Positions 27,617 through 36,710 of a stretch of DNA of 64,000 nt are shown here, piece by piece. The position numbers and the translations under genes are program-made. Origin of the DNA: Pseudomonas protegens CHA0 (GTDB lineage Bacteria > Pseudomonadota > Gammaproteobacteria > Pseudomonadales > Pseudomonadaceae); assembly GCF_000397205.1 (NCBI RefSeq), contig NC_021237.1, positions 5,563,501 to 5,627,500 of the forward strand, read 5' to 3'. The first letter of the stretch is position 1, and every line of letters begins with the position of its first letter. The notes under the pieces were generated by a model. That model had not been told where the DNA came from. It saw nothing but the letters and a program-made list of their open reading frames with translations, and did no database searches.

Positions 27617-28864
27617 ATGAGCCACGAGAACATCAGCCGTTCGATCTCCACCGTCCACCCGATCCGCCTCAGCCACGGACGCAACGCCGAGGTCTGGGAC
27701 GTCGATGGCAAGCGCTACATCGACTTTGTCGGCGGTATCGGTGTGCTCAACCTCGGGCACTGCCACCCACGCATAGTCTCAGCCATCCAGCAGCAGGCCA
27801 CCCGGCTCACCCACTACGCCTTCAATGCCGCGCCTCACGGGCCCTACATCGAGTTCATGCAGCGCCTGGCGAACTTCATCCCGGTGAGTTACCCGGTCAG
27901 CGGCATGCTCACCAACAGCGGCGCCGAGGCCGCGGAAAACGCCCTGAAGATCGTGCGCGGAGCTACCGGGCGCAGCGCGGTGATCGCCTTTGACGGAGGC
28001 TTCCATGGGCGCACCCTGGCCACCCTCAACCTCAACGGCAAGGTGGCGCCCTACAAGCAGAAGGTCGGTGTACTACCCGGGCCTGTGTACCACCTGCCCT
28101 ACCCCAGCGCCGACAACGACGTCAGTTGCGAAGAAGCGCTGAAAGCATTGCGTCGGCTGTTCAGCGTGGAGATCGATGTACAGGAAGTGGCCTGCTTCAT
28201 CCTTGAGCCGGTGCAGGGCGAAGGCGGCTTCCTGGCCCTGGACGCCACGTTCGCCCGGGCCTTGCGCAGCTTCTGCGATGAACATGGCATTTTGCTGATC
28301 GCCGACGAGATCCAGTCCGGCTTCGGCCGCACCGGGCAGCGTTTTGCCTTCTCCCGCCTGAACATCGAGCCGGACCTGATCCTGCTGGGCAAGAGCATTG
28401 GCGGCGGGGTTCCACTGGGCGCCGTGGTGGGTCGCAAAGCATTGCTGGACGTGCTGCCCAAGGGCGGCCTGGGGGGCACCTACTCGGGCAACCCGATTGC
28501 CTGCGCGGCGGCGCTCGCGACCCTGGATGAAATGACCGACGAGCACCTGCAGGCCTGGGGCGGGCGCCAGGAGCGGGCGATCGTGCAGCGCTATGAGCAT
28601 TGGAAAAGCAGTGGGCTCTGCCCCTTCCTGGGCCGTCTGACGGGGGTGGGAGCCATGCGCGGCATCGAGTTGGTCAATGCCCGGGGCGAACCGGCGCCAG
28701 AGCAACTGAGCACGCTGCTAGGCAGCGCCCGGGATGCGGGCCTGCTGCTGATGCCCAGCGGCAAGTCGCGGCACATCATTCGCCTGCTGGCGCCCTTGAC
28801 CACCGAGCCTGAAATCTTCGAGGAGGGCCTGGATATTCTCCAGGAATGCCTGGCGCGCCTGTGA
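27617..28864 (+). CDS. Class III aminotransferase (4-aminobutyrate/2-aminoadipate type)
   Basis: 415 aa. PLP enzyme with LTNSGAEAAENALKIVRG, ADEIQSGFGRTGQRFAF and Schiff-base Lys in LLGKSIGGGVPLG. Begins SISTVHPIRLSHGRNAEVWD. From memory it resembles the P. putida enzyme assigned as L-2-aminoadipate aminotransferase in lysine catabolism more than GabT itself, so either omega-amino acid or aminoadipate is a possible substrate. Monocistronic, convergent with a small hypothetical gene. Confidence 0.85.
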   Translation: MSHENISRSISTVHPIRLSHGRNAEVWDVDGKRYIDFVGGIGVLNLGHCHPRIVSAIQQQATRLTHYAFNAAPHGPYIEFMQRLANFIPVSYPVSGMLTNSGAEAAENALKIVRGATGRSAVIAFDGGFHGRTLATLNLNGKVAPYKQKVGVLPGPVYHLPYPSADNDVSCEEALKALRRLFSVEIDVQEVACFILEPVQGEGGFLALDATFARALRSFCDEHGILLIADEIQSGFGRTGQRFAFSRLNIEPDLILLGKSIGGGVPLGAVVGRKALLDVLPKGGLGGTYSGNPIACAAALATLDEMTDEHLQAWGGRQERAIVQRYEHWKSSGLCPFLGRLTGVGAMRGIELVNARGEPAPEQLSTLLGSARDAGLLLMPSGKSRHIIRLLAPLTTEPEIFEEGLDILQECLARL

Positions 28865-28888
28865 TTCCCGGCGCGCCTCAGGGCGAGG

Positions 28889-29473
28889 CTAGAACAGGTA
28901 GCCCATGTAGGTGGCAATGCCGCCACCGGCCTGTGGTCCGACGTTCATGCCAGCCATGACCACTGCGCCCTTGGCCGAACGCAGCAGCTGCTCGTTGACC
29001 TTGATCGAAGCCATCATGGTCGCCGGGTTGCTTCCCAAAACGACGGCCAGGGCCAGTAGCTTGGGGTCCAGGCCGAACAGCAGGGCCGTGGCCGAACCGC
29101 CCACCACCAGTCCGCCACCGACCTCGGTATAGAAGCAAGGCCCGGTGATGTCGTCCTCGGTCAGGTCCCGGCTGCGAAGGGCATCGCTGACAAAGACCTT
29201 GCCGGTGCTGGGAAAAGCCTCCGCCGCACCGGCACCACTGACGCTCTTGCCCTTGACCTGGATATTGACCTTGCCGAAACGCGGCAGGCGCCCACCAAAG
29301 CCGGCGCCCACCCCCAGGCCGCCGTAGCGATAGCTGACGTCCTTGCCCTGAGGCGAACGCAGGGTGATCGAACCACCACCGCCGGCCACGAGGGCTACGG
29401 TCAGGCCGCCGCCGCTGGCGGTCTGGTACAGCCATTTACTTTCGTTGACCGGAATCGGAATGCTGAGGTTCAT
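28889..29473 (-). CDS. Conserved hypothetical, Gly-rich, weakly membrane-associated
   Basis: 194 aa from the ATG at 29471-29473 with AAGGA nine bases upstream. Very Gly-rich N-terminal half (ASGGGLTVALVAGGGGSITL, then RYGGLGVGAGFGG) and a hydrophobic middle (VVGGSATALLFGLDPKLLALAVVLG). There is no signal peptide. Starts 4 bp after the DUF3592 gene stop, so the two are one operon. Function unknown. Confidence 0.75.
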   Translation of the reverse strand: MNLSIPIPVNESKWLYQTASGGGLTVALVAGGGGSITLRSPQGKDVSYRYGGLGVGAGFGGRLPRFGKVNIQVKGKSVSGAGAAEAFPSTGKVFVSDALRSRDLTEDDITGPCFYTEVGGGLVVGGSATALLFGLDPKLLALAVVLGSNPATMMASIKVNEQLLRSAKGAVVMAGMNVGPQAGGGIATYMGYLF

Positions 29474-29477
29474 GGGG

Positions 29478-29918
29478 TCAAAGTCCTTTTGCTCGTTGTG
29501 TGGCTCGTCCGCGCTGGCTGATGACACCCACCAGGCCGGCCAGGGTAAATACCAGACCGATCAGGCCGAGCACACCCGGGGTGGCCCAGAGTGCTGCCGG
29601 GTCGTCGATGATTGCGCTGTTGGCCGGCCGCTCGGGCTGGTAATACACCCGCACCGGCTGGTCCTTCTGGTAGCCGAAGATAAAGCCACCCTGGGGGTAG
29701 GAAATCTTCTCACCGGTACTGCTGGTGAAGGCGATCTCGGGGTGCGAACCCCCGGCATTCAAATCGCTGACGATACCGTCGGCGGTCTGGGCGCTGGCGA
29801 GGAACTCGCGGCGATCAAGGGTGAGATTGACGGCGATGACCAACAGGCCGATGCCGATCAGGGTGAACAGCAGACCCTGGAGGATCTTGCCAAAGCGTGA
29901 CGGGGTGGAGTTAGCCAT
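29478..29918 (-). CDS. DUF3592-like two-helix membrane protein
   Basis: 146 aa. One hydrophobic helix near residues 12-32 (ILQGLLFTLIGIGLLVIAVN) and one near 112-132 (VLGLIGLVFTLAGLVGVIS) flank a soluble domain with the DUF3592 pattern (GIVSDLNAGGSHPEIAFTSS, DQPVRVYYQPERPANSAIID). Function unknown. Upstream partner of the Gly-rich protein. Confidence 0.8.
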   Translation of the reverse strand: MANSTPSRFGKILQGLLFTLIGIGLLVIAVNLTLDRREFLASAQTADGIVSDLNAGGSHPEIAFTSSTGEKISYPQGGFIFGYQKDQPVRVYYQPERPANSAIIDDPAALWATPGVLGLIGLVFTLAGLVGVISQRGRATQRAKGL

Positions 29919-30461
29919 GGGCTGTCTCGATATTCGTCCGTGAAAGAGGGAGGCCACGATAACAAGAAACCTGCCTCCAGAAAAACCACTGCCGCGGCGC
30001 AAGCGCATTCCGGCAACGGCGTTCAGGCGCCCTGGAAAGCGGCCTGAGCGCCTGTCGCCAGCGCTTGCAAACCGAATTTCCGACGGGCATTGCCCTGGAG
30101 GAATTTGTCCGCAAATACCGGCGGAAGTTCCAGGCCCCGGACCTGCTCCCGGCGTTTTTTTCAACACACCAGGAGGAATTGGCCGGCGAGCAGCACGTTG
30201 CCCTGGCCACAAATCCGTGGCCAATGCCTGAACGCCGCGAACAGCCGTACGAGTTTCGAAGAGCTCCCTTGGCCGGTTGCGTTCAGGCACCGAGGGCTGC
30301 CAGTTTCCGAGGCAGGCTTGTATCCTCCAGGTCGCCCACGGTCGAGCCGGCACGCCGCTGCGACAACGATGCCCACTGGGCCGAAGCACTCAACTACATG
30401 GGTCGGCCCCGAGCACAGCCGGGGCGCGATCTGCCCGTACTTGCCCATTGGAGAGTTCACC
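29919..30461. other. 543-bp gap, possible decayed coding sequence
   Basis: No confident gene. The plus strand from about 30065 reads LQTEFPTGIALEEFVRKYRR and continues protein-like to about residue 60 (HVALATNPWPMPERREQPYE), without a good start signal and turning into Arg/Pro-rich nonsense afterwards. It could be a remnant of a gene, but low codon evidence makes this uncertain. Confidence 0.3.
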
Positions 30462-30857
30462 ATGCTGATCCGCGACGCACACGCCGCTGAAAGCGAAGCA
30501 CTGCGGCAGTTTCTCGGCGATAACGGCTGGGGCCATCGGGTGGGCAACAGCGAATACTTCGCCCAGTTGCTGGCAAACTCCCAGCGCACGGCGGTCGCCC
30601 TTCTGCAGGGGCAGATCGTCGGCTTCGCCCGAGGCATCAGCGACGGTCTGTCCAACGGTTACCTGTCCATGGTGGTCGTTGCCGAGCAGCACCAGCGGCG
30701 CGGTATCGGCCGCGCCCTGGTGCATTGGGTGACGGGCGACAACCCCGAGATCACCTGGGTCCTGCGGGCCGGGCGCCCCGGGGCAGCGGAATTTTTCAGC
30801 TCGCTGGGCTTCGAACCCTCGATCATCACTCTGGAACGCACGCGCCATCGCGCATAA
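30462..30857 (+). CDS. GNAT-family N-acetyltransferase
   Basis: 131 aa from the ATG at 30462 with GGAGAG six bases upstream. The acetyl-CoA loop is present as LSMVVVAEQHQRRGIGRALVHW (Q/RxxGxG/A motif QRRGIGRA), followed by GAAEFFSSLGFEPS. Acceptor unknown. A longer frame reaching to 30090 is probably not coding. Confidence 0.82.
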   Translation: MLIRDAHAAESEALRQFLGDNGWGHRVGNSEYFAQLLANSQRTAVALLQGQIVGFARGISDGLSNGYLSMVVVAEQHQRRGIGRALVHWVTGDNPEITWVLRAGRPGAAEFFSSLGFEPSIITLERTRHRA

Positions 30858-30893
30858 TCACTCCCCCGCCTCCAGCTCCTCCAAGGAAGACCC

Positions 30894-31517
30894 ATGTCCG
30901 AACAGCACGACTCCAACGCTGACTGGCCCCCCGCCGGCTGCCCGCCCCTGGCCTGGCCAGACCTGCCTGACCAGGCTGCACGGCTGAACTGGTACCTGGC
31001 CACGATTGGCGCCCACGGCGCGCTATGGGAAGGGCACGTCAACGAACCGGAATTGACGCCTGTCAGCGAGGACGCCCTGCAGGCGCTGGAGCAACGCCTG
31101 GGCTGCCCGTTGCCTCGATCGCTGCGCGACTACCATCGGCAATTGGGGGTGCTGTCCCTGGCGGAGGTCCTGTGCAGCGTCGGGCCCGGGCACACGCCGA
31201 TCCAGCCGTTGCTGGAGGCTTATCCCGGTATCGTCGAGATCAGCGATGTCGACCTGTTACTGGCAGGCAAGCTGGTGGCCTTCGGCGACTACCTGGGCAA
31301 TGGCAACCTGTTCTGCTTTCACCGCGAATCCGGCGCGGTCTACTACTTCGATCACGACACAGGTGCGGCGCTGACACGCTTCTTCGACTCCCCCGAGGAG
31401 TACCTGGATACGCTGATGCTGCTCTGCCTGGCGGAGGTGTATGACGACGATGATGCTGCCGAAGCATTGATCAGCCAGCGCTACGGCGAGGATCTGGTAC
31501 GCAAGTGGCGCTATTGA
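30894..31517 (+). CDS. SMI1/KNR4 (SUKH) family protein
   Basis: 207 aa, soluble and acidic. SUKH signature: PVSEDALQALEQRLGCPLPR followed by SLRDYHRQLG, and later FGDYLGNGNLFCFHRESGAVYYF and a DSPEEYLDTL segment. SUKH proteins are often immunity proteins of contact-dependent or polymorphic toxins, but no toxin gene is adjacent here, so this may be an orphan or have another role. Confidence 0.8.
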   Translation: MSEQHDSNADWPPAGCPPLAWPDLPDQAARLNWYLATIGAHGALWEGHVNEPELTPVSEDALQALEQRLGCPLPRSLRDYHRQLGVLSLAEVLCSVGPGHTPIQPLLEAYPGIVEISDVDLLLAGKLVAFGDYLGNGNLFCFHRESGAVYYFDHDTGAALTRFFDSPEEYLDTLMLLCLAEVYDDDDAAEALISQRYGEDLVRKWRY

Positions 31518-31595
31518 TGAACCAGGATTCCAGCCTCTGCCGAAGCTAATGCCAGCACACGACCTGCGGTTCCTACCCTCGAACAAGGATGCTTC

Positions 31596-32453
31596 ATGTT
31601 TCAGCGTGCCCTGATCTGCACACTCCTGGTACTGCTCGCCTTAACCGCCAGTGCCGCGCCAGCCAAAGTCGAACGCCGGTGCGGCTGGTTCGAGAACCCC
31701 ACGCCAGCCAACGCCACCCTGACCGACCGCGATGGCGTCTGGGAGATCGCCAGCCAGGGCGGCTATCAGGCCGAGGGCGAGTGGCCCACTTTCAACGACC
31801 AGCAATGGGTGCGCACCAACAATCACTACGGCTACGGCTGCGCTTGTGTCAGCGCCAGTGCGGATCCCCGGACTCATCGCCTCGACCAATTGCACAAGGC
31901 CAAGGCCCGACCGCTGTCAGCCTGTCGCAACGATCCCAGCCTGTACGAACCCTTGCGGGAGGAAGACGGGGTTCCGGTATTGCCCAAGGATTCGCCACGC
32001 TTCAAGGGCCCGGGATTCAGCCTGCAGTACCCCAAAGGCTGGAAGCTCAGCCAGACGCAGAACTGCCTCACCCTGGACCACCCGAAAAAACGCCCCCAGG
32101 AGGAATACACCCTGCACCTGTGCCTGCGGCAGGGCAGCCTGGAACAGGCCGCCGAAGAGCTGTTTTTCTATCAGGAAAACGGCGTCTGGATGCGCAGCGC
32201 CGGAAGGGATGCACCCAGCCCGGTGCAGGACATCTCAGGCCCCGGCTGGAAAGGCTTGCGGGCCTATCAGACCTGCGGCATCAGCGATGAGGAAACCGGC
32301 TTTCACGCCTATGGTGGCACCTGCCTGATGGCGTTGCTCGACAGTGGCCGGCGCCGGGTGGTGGCTGACAGCGTGGGGTTCTTCCAGGACTTCGCGATCC
32401 TGGACGCGATCCTGCACTCGATCCGCTTCGACCCGGTGCCAGCGGCGCAATAG
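31596..32453 (+). CDS. DUF4087 domain secreted protein
   Basis: 285 aa with a signal peptide (MFQRALICTLLVLLALTASAA). The DUF4087 segment lies at residues ~25-110: VERRCGWFENPTPANATLTD, GYGCACVSA, with conserved Cys. A second soluble domain (GFSLQYPKGWKLSQTQNC ... GGTCLMALLDSG) follows. Periplasmic; function unknown. Confidence 0.82.
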   Translation: MFQRALICTLLVLLALTASAAPAKVERRCGWFENPTPANATLTDRDGVWEIASQGGYQAEGEWPTFNDQQWVRTNNHYGYGCACVSASADPRTHRLDQLHKAKARPLSACRNDPSLYEPLREEDGVPVLPKDSPRFKGPGFSLQYPKGWKLSQTQNCLTLDHPKKRPQEEYTLHLCLRQGSLEQAAEELFFYQENGVWMRSAGRDAPSPVQDISGPGWKGLRAYQTCGISDEETGFHAYGGTCLMALLDSGRRRVVADSVGFFQDFAILDAILHSIRFDPVPAAQ

Positions 32454-32461
32454 AACCCGCA

Positions 32462-33259
32462 CTAAGGCACGCCCCGATACAGGGTTTGCAGGTGGGACAA
32501 GCGCAAGCCGCAGTGCTCCAGGTTGCGCCGGCTTTGCGAGTTCACCAGAGCGGTGGCTGCCACGCTCCGGGCCCCCAAAGCAGCAGCCTGCTGCAAGCGA
32601 TGGGCGATCAGGGCCCGGTGATAACCCAGGCCCCGCGCGGCCCGGGTGGTAAAGGCGGTGCCCAGGTACGCCACGCCGTTGTCGGCGATGAACAGCGCCG
32701 CGCCGGCCACCGCAACGCCCTGCTCCCGCAACAAGTACAAATGCCCGCGCCCATCGTTGAGCAAGCCACCAAAGGCCGCCTGGGTGGCCGGCCGAGCGGC
32801 CGCAGGGGTATTGAAGCCTTCGCGGTGCAACGTGCAGAACACTTCCAGCGTCGAGGCGGTCACCGGCTCGATATCCAGCACTGAAGGCGGCGCCACAATC
32901 TCGCCCACAGGAGCGAACAGCTGCCCATGAGTCCAGCCCTTCAGGCGCTGCAACGGCAGCCCTTGCAGTTCCAGGGTGGGCACAACCTTGGCTGACTCGG
33001 CGATCAAGGCGATCGCCGGGGCGTAAGCCACGCAGCTCTGCAGCAGATCGACCAGGCGCCGGGCATCCTGTGCCCTGTCGCCATGTACCCGGTTCATCAT
33101 CGGGCTGGGGTTGCCGCCGACGACGAAGGCACCACAACCCGGCTCACCATACAGGCAGGCCCGATAAGGGTTGCCCGGCAGGCTCGCCAGACCCTGGACC
33201 CGGGCCCGCAGGTATTGGGTTTCGGCATATTCAAGCGCCAGCGCGCGGCTCAGGTGCAT
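32462..33259 (-). CDS. GNAT-family N-acetyltransferase
   Basis: 265 aa from the ATG at 33257-33259, one base after the HIT gene stop, so co-translated with it. Acetyl-CoA-binding region is AAFTTRAARGLGYHRALIAHRL-like, i.e. TTRAARGLGYHRALIAHRL in the C-terminal half; the N-terminal half (~125 residues) is a less typical domain with a Cys/Gly segment (LYGEPGCGAFVVGGNPSP). Acceptor unknown. Confidence 0.75.
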   Translation of the reverse strand: MHLSRALALEYAETQYLRARVQGLASLPGNPYRACLYGEPGCGAFVVGGNPSPMMNRVHGDRAQDARRLVDLLQSCVAYAPAIALIAESAKVVPTLELQGLPLQRLKGWTHGQLFAPVGEIVAPPSVLDIEPVTASTLEVFCTLHREGFNTPAAARPATQAAFGGLLNDGRGHLYLLREQGVAVAGAALFIADNGVAYLGTAFTTRAARGLGYHRALIAHRLQQAAALGARSVAATALVNSQSRRNLEHCGLRLSHLQTLYRGVP

Positions 33260-33260
33260 A

Positions 33261-33737
33261 TCAGCGGTTACCCACCGGGGTTTCACTGACCCAGGGCACC
33301 CGCACCTGCTCGGCAATGCTCGTGGCCTGCTGCTGCAACACCTCCAGTTGGGTCCGGCGGCCGAACAAGCCAGTGAAATGCAGCAGCAAGCGCCCGGCAA
33401 ACCCCAGGCCATCGCCGCGTTTGCGCGGAATCAAGTGCAGGTGCGCATGGGGAATGTGCTGGTTGGTGGCGCGGCCGTCATTGACCAGCAGGTGGGTGCC
33501 TTCGACGCCGTAGCCGGCACGCCGTTGCGCCGCCAGCAGGCCATCGAAGACCTGGTACAGATGCTGGCGGATGAAACCGGGCAATTGCTCGAGCTTCTCT
33601 ACGTGCTGCTGGGGGATCAGCAGGAGGTGCCCTTCACCCAGCGGATGCACGTCCATGAAGGCCATGCAGTGCTCATCGCGGTACACCAGTGCGGCGGGCA
33701 AGGTGCCGGCGGCAATCTGGCAGAAAATGCAATTCAT
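33261..33737 (-). CDS. HIT family hydrolase/nucleotide-binding protein
   Basis: 158 aa from the ATG at 33735-33737. Begins MNCIFCQIAAGTLPAALVYR, with the HIT motif in HIPHAHLHLIPRK (HxHxHxx). HIT proteins hydrolyse or transfer nucleoside monophosphates from adenylated or dinucleoside substrates. Operon with the downstream acetyltransferase. Confidence 0.9.
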   Translation of the reverse strand: MNCIFCQIAAGTLPAALVYRDEHCMAFMDVHPLGEGHLLLIPQQHVEKLEQLPGFIRQHLYQVFDGLLAAQRRAGYGVEGTHLLVNDGRATNQHIPHAHLHLIPRKRGDGLGFAGRLLLHFTGLFGRRTQLEVLQQQATSIAEQVRVPWVSETPVGNR

Positions 33738-33833
33738 CCCTGAATCCTCAAGTGGCAAGGCGCGCCCGGGCGGGCGCCGCCAATGTAACCCACCTGCATC
33801 CTGTAAAGCGCGCTCCTTGTGCCCGGCTTGGGT

Positions 33834-35441
33834 TCAGCCCAGCGCCAGGTAGGCGCCGGCATCGACCTCGATCATCACCGGCTGCCGGGTGTCCTTGAGG
33901 GTGTGCAACAGGTCTTGCAGCTGCGCGGGGGAGTCGGCGCGGTGGTGCGCCACATGGAAGCTTCGGGCCATGGCCTGGAAGTCCGGGGTGAGGATGTCCA
34001 CCCCCAGCGGCACGATATCCCGCGCCTGCATGTAGTCGCGGATCTCGCCGTAGCACTGGTTGTTCCACACCAGCAGGATCACGCCGATCTGTGCTTCCTT
34101 GGCCGCGATCAGCTCGCCGCTGGCGAACTGCAGGCCACCGTCCCCCACAAGCGCCAACACAGGCCGCTCGGGCCGCGCCAGCTTGGCGCCCATGGCCGCC
34201 GGCAAGCCGTAGCCCAGGGTGCCGTAACCACTGCCGGCGTTGAACCAGCTGGCCGGAGCCGGGGCCTGGTAGCCACAGGCGCCCTGGTACACCGGCTGGG
34301 TCGAGTCGCCCACCAGGATCGGTGCATCCAGATTGTCCCGCAGCAGGTCCAGCAGGCCCTGCAAGCCTTGCTGCTTGGGCGTCCAGCCGGCGCGCTCGGC
34401 CTGGTTCACCCGTTGCACGCTGTCCAGTGCCCAGCGCCCGCGGGAATTGGCAGGCGCCACCTTGCCCAGCAGTGCCTGCAAACCTTCCAGGGCATCCCCC
34501 ACCAGGCCGACATGGGCCCGCTGCACGCCCATGACCTGCATCGGGTCGATGTCCAGGCGAATCAGCGAACCCTTGAAGCGCAGCGGCCCGAGGCCAAAGA
34601 AGTCGTAGTCGGTTTCCCCAAGCTCGGTGCCCACGGCGAGCACCACATCCGCTTCGTCGATCAGCGCCCGGCCATGGGCCGAGGACTGCACGCCATCGAG
34701 CAACAGCGGGTGGCCGCAAGGCAGCAGGCCGCGGGCGTTGGTGGTCAGGGCCACCGGCGCCTGCAGGCGCTCGGCCAATTGCCGCAGGACCTCGGCGCAA
34801 CCCCGGGCACCACCACCGGCCAGGATCAACGGGCGGTGGGCACTGTTGAGCAAGGCCAGCGCCGCCTCGATCGAAGCCCCGGCCGGCGCCGGCGCGCCAG
34901 GCAGGCTGCGGGGCATCAGGTTGAGGTTATCGGCGGGCATCTCCAGCACGTCCAGGGGAATCTCGATGTGCACCGGCCGCGGCCGTGCGCACTTGAATAC
35001 GGCAAAGGCCCGCGCCAGCAGTTCCGGCAACTCCGAAGGCGCTTGCAGGGTGTGGCTGAAGGCGCAGACTCCGGCCACCATTGCTCGCTGGTCCGGCAGT
35101 TCGTGCAGGTGGCCGTGGCCCAGGCGCAGGTGCTCGCGACGGTTGACGGTAGAGATCACCAGCATCGGCACCGAATCGGCATAGGCCTGGCCCATGGCCG
35201 TGAGGATATTGGTCATGCCAGGGCCAGTGATGATGAAGCACACCCCAGGCTTGCCGCTGGCCCGGGCGTAGCCGTCGGCCATGAATCCGGCCCCCTGTTC
35301 ATGCCGTGGGCTGACGTGGCGCAAGCGGCTGCCGTGCAGGCCGCGATAGAGCTCGACGGTGTGCACGCCGGGAATCCCGAATACCGTGTCCACGCCATAA
35401 CCTTCCAGCAAACGAACCAGGGACTGCGCACAGGTGGTCAT
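33834..35441 (-). CDS. ThDP-dependent 2-oxo acid decarboxylase, AruI-like (5-guanidino-2-oxopentanoate decarboxylase)
   Basis: 535 aa of the acetolactate synthase fold. N-terminal pyrimidine domain with catalytic Glu in SPRHEQGAGFMADGYAR, and C-terminal pyrophosphate domain with GDGGLQFASGE followed by NN. The opening VDTVFGIPGVHTVELYRGL resembles AruI, which decarboxylates 2-ketoarginine in the arginine transaminase pathway. Valine/isoleucine synthesis is unlikely because no small regulatory subunit gene follows. AGAGGAAG precedes the ATG. Located 123 bp after a LysR gene on the same strand and across from an AruH-like gene, which supports the assignment. Confidence 0.8.
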   Translation of the reverse strand: MTTCAQSLVRLLEGYGVDTVFGIPGVHTVELYRGLHGSRLRHVSPRHEQGAGFMADGYARASGKPGVCFIITGPGMTNILTAMGQAYADSVPMLVISTVNRREHLRLGHGHLHELPDQRAMVAGVCAFSHTLQAPSELPELLARAFAVFKCARPRPVHIEIPLDVLEMPADNLNLMPRSLPGAPAPAGASIEAALALLNSAHRPLILAGGGARGCAEVLRQLAERLQAPVALTTNARGLLPCGHPLLLDGVQSSAHGRALIDEADVVLAVGTELGETDYDFFGLGPLRFKGSLIRLDIDPMQVMGVQRAHVGLVGDALEGLQALLGKVAPANSRGRWALDSVQRVNQAERAGWTPKQQGLQGLLDLLRDNLDAPILVGDSTQPVYQGACGYQAPAPASWFNAGSGYGTLGYGLPAAMGAKLARPERPVLALVGDGGLQFASGELIAAKEAQIGVILLVWNNQCYGEIRDYMQARDIVPLGVDILTPDFQAMARSFHVAHHRADSPAQLQDLLHTLKDTRQPVMIEVDAGAYLALG

Positions 35442-35564
35442 CGACTACTTCCTCTTGTTCTTATGTGCGGGCGACACCCTGCGCCCGGCTGATGTCGAGG
35501 GACATTAGTCGCTGCACCCAAGGGGCAACAATCGAAAAAAATCGCGGCGATTGCTCAATAAAAT

Positions 35565-36485
35565 TCACGCTTTGCCGTTGCGACGGGGTTCCGGGTGCAA
35601 GCGGGTGATGCCCTGCAGCTGGGACTTGACCCACTCGCTGAACGCCAGCACCACCGGCCGCTCGGACTTGAGCAGGTCGGCCACCAGGTAGTAGCCGCGA
35701 TTGGACTCGATCTCGGTGCCGAAGGGCTGCACCAGTTGGCCCCGGGCCAGGGCTTCGCCGCTGATCAGGTTGTCGCCCATGGCAATGCCCTGGCCGGCGA
35801 TGCAGGCCGACTGCACGAAGTGCGCGTCGGCAAACACGATGCCCCGGCGCACGTCGACATTCGGCGCCCCGGCGGCCGCCAGCCAGACCCGCCAGTCGGA
35901 GTAGTCGATCATGTGCAGGAGCAAGGCGTGATCCAGGCCATCAAGGGTTTTCAGGCCACCCATGGCATTCACCAGGCTCGGGCTGCACACCGGGAAATAG
36001 CGCAGGGAGACGATCTTCTGCACGTGCTGGTTGGGCCAGTCGCCCATGCCATAGGCCACGAACAGATCGACGCTGCTGTCGCTGGTGTCCCCCGGAGTGC
36101 GGGGCGACACCAACTGCAGTTCAACCTGGGGATACAGCGCCTGGAATTCGGCGATATGGGTGCACAGCCAATAGGTGGCGAACCCCGGCGGGCTGCTGAT
36201 GCACAGCCGGCCACTGACCTGCTGGCCATCGGAGCGCTGGCCGGCCTCGAGGATATTGGCCAGCAGCAGGTGGATGTCCCGGGCATAGCGCTCCCCCTGG
36301 TAGGTGATGCGAATGCTGCGGCCCTGGCGCTCGGTCAGGGCAAACCCCAGGGTCTGCTCCAGGCTCTTGATCTGGTGGCTGATGGCGCTGGGCGTCAGGT
36401 TCAGCTCATTGGCGGCCTCGGCGACACTGCCCAGGCGGGCCACCGCGTCCAGAGCGCGCAACGCGGTCATGGAGGGATAACGCAT
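35565..36485 (-). CDS. LysR-family transcriptional regulator
   Basis: 306 aa taking the ATG at 36483-36485 (GAGG ten bases upstream); another Met nine bases earlier lies too close to that site. HTH: SMTALRALDAVARLGSVAEA, then LNLTPSAISHQIKSLEQTLGF; substrate domain follows. Divergent from the ABC/transaminase operon and just upstream of the AruI-like gene, so it most likely controls the whole catabolic block in response to the transported substrate. Confidence 0.92.
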   Translation of the reverse strand: MRYPSMTALRALDAVARLGSVAEAANELNLTPSAISHQIKSLEQTLGFALTERQGRSIRITYQGERYARDIHLLLANILEAGQRSDGQQVSGRLCISSPPGFATYWLCTHIAEFQALYPQVELQLVSPRTPGDTSDSSVDLFVAYGMGDWPNQHVQKIVSLRYFPVCSPSLVNAMGGLKTLDGLDHALLLHMIDYSDWRVWLAAAGAPNVDVRRGIVFADAHFVQSACIAGQGIAMGDNLISGEALARGQLVQPFGTEIESNRGYYLVADLLKSERPVVLAFSEWVKSQLQGITRLHPEPRRNGKA

Positions 36486-36710
36486 ACCGATCATGCCTCG
36501 ACTACAAAAAAACGAGTGGCAGCACCATAGCTGCAATCGGCGTCCGGCAATAGCCTTGCTCGTCGCCGAAAAAAAAGCCAATTACTGAAAAAAATTACCG
36601 TGTCCCACTAAAAATGCTCGATTGACCCGCCGCCGTCGATGGCTAATTCTCAAGCCCTACCCTGTGCCGGGTACTGCCCGGCCATCGCACAATAACAAGA
36701 GGGTCGCCCC
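36486..36710. promoter_or_regulatory. Divergent control region of the catabolic cluster
   Basis: 225 bp between the LysR gene and the ABC ATPase gene, AT-richer than both and with A-tracts (36515-36605). It must hold the leftward and rightward promoters and the LysR operator. I could not single out one convincing T-N11-A box. Confidence 0.5.

Noticed and set aside
33834..35441. Acetolactate synthase for branched-chain amino acids
   Set aside because: No small regulatory subunit gene follows, the N-terminal block resembles AruI, and the setting is catabolic.
33819..35492. Long plus-strand frame opposite the AruI-like gene
   Set aside because: Same codon-bias artefact; the minus strand has intact ThDP motifs and a good ribosome-binding site.
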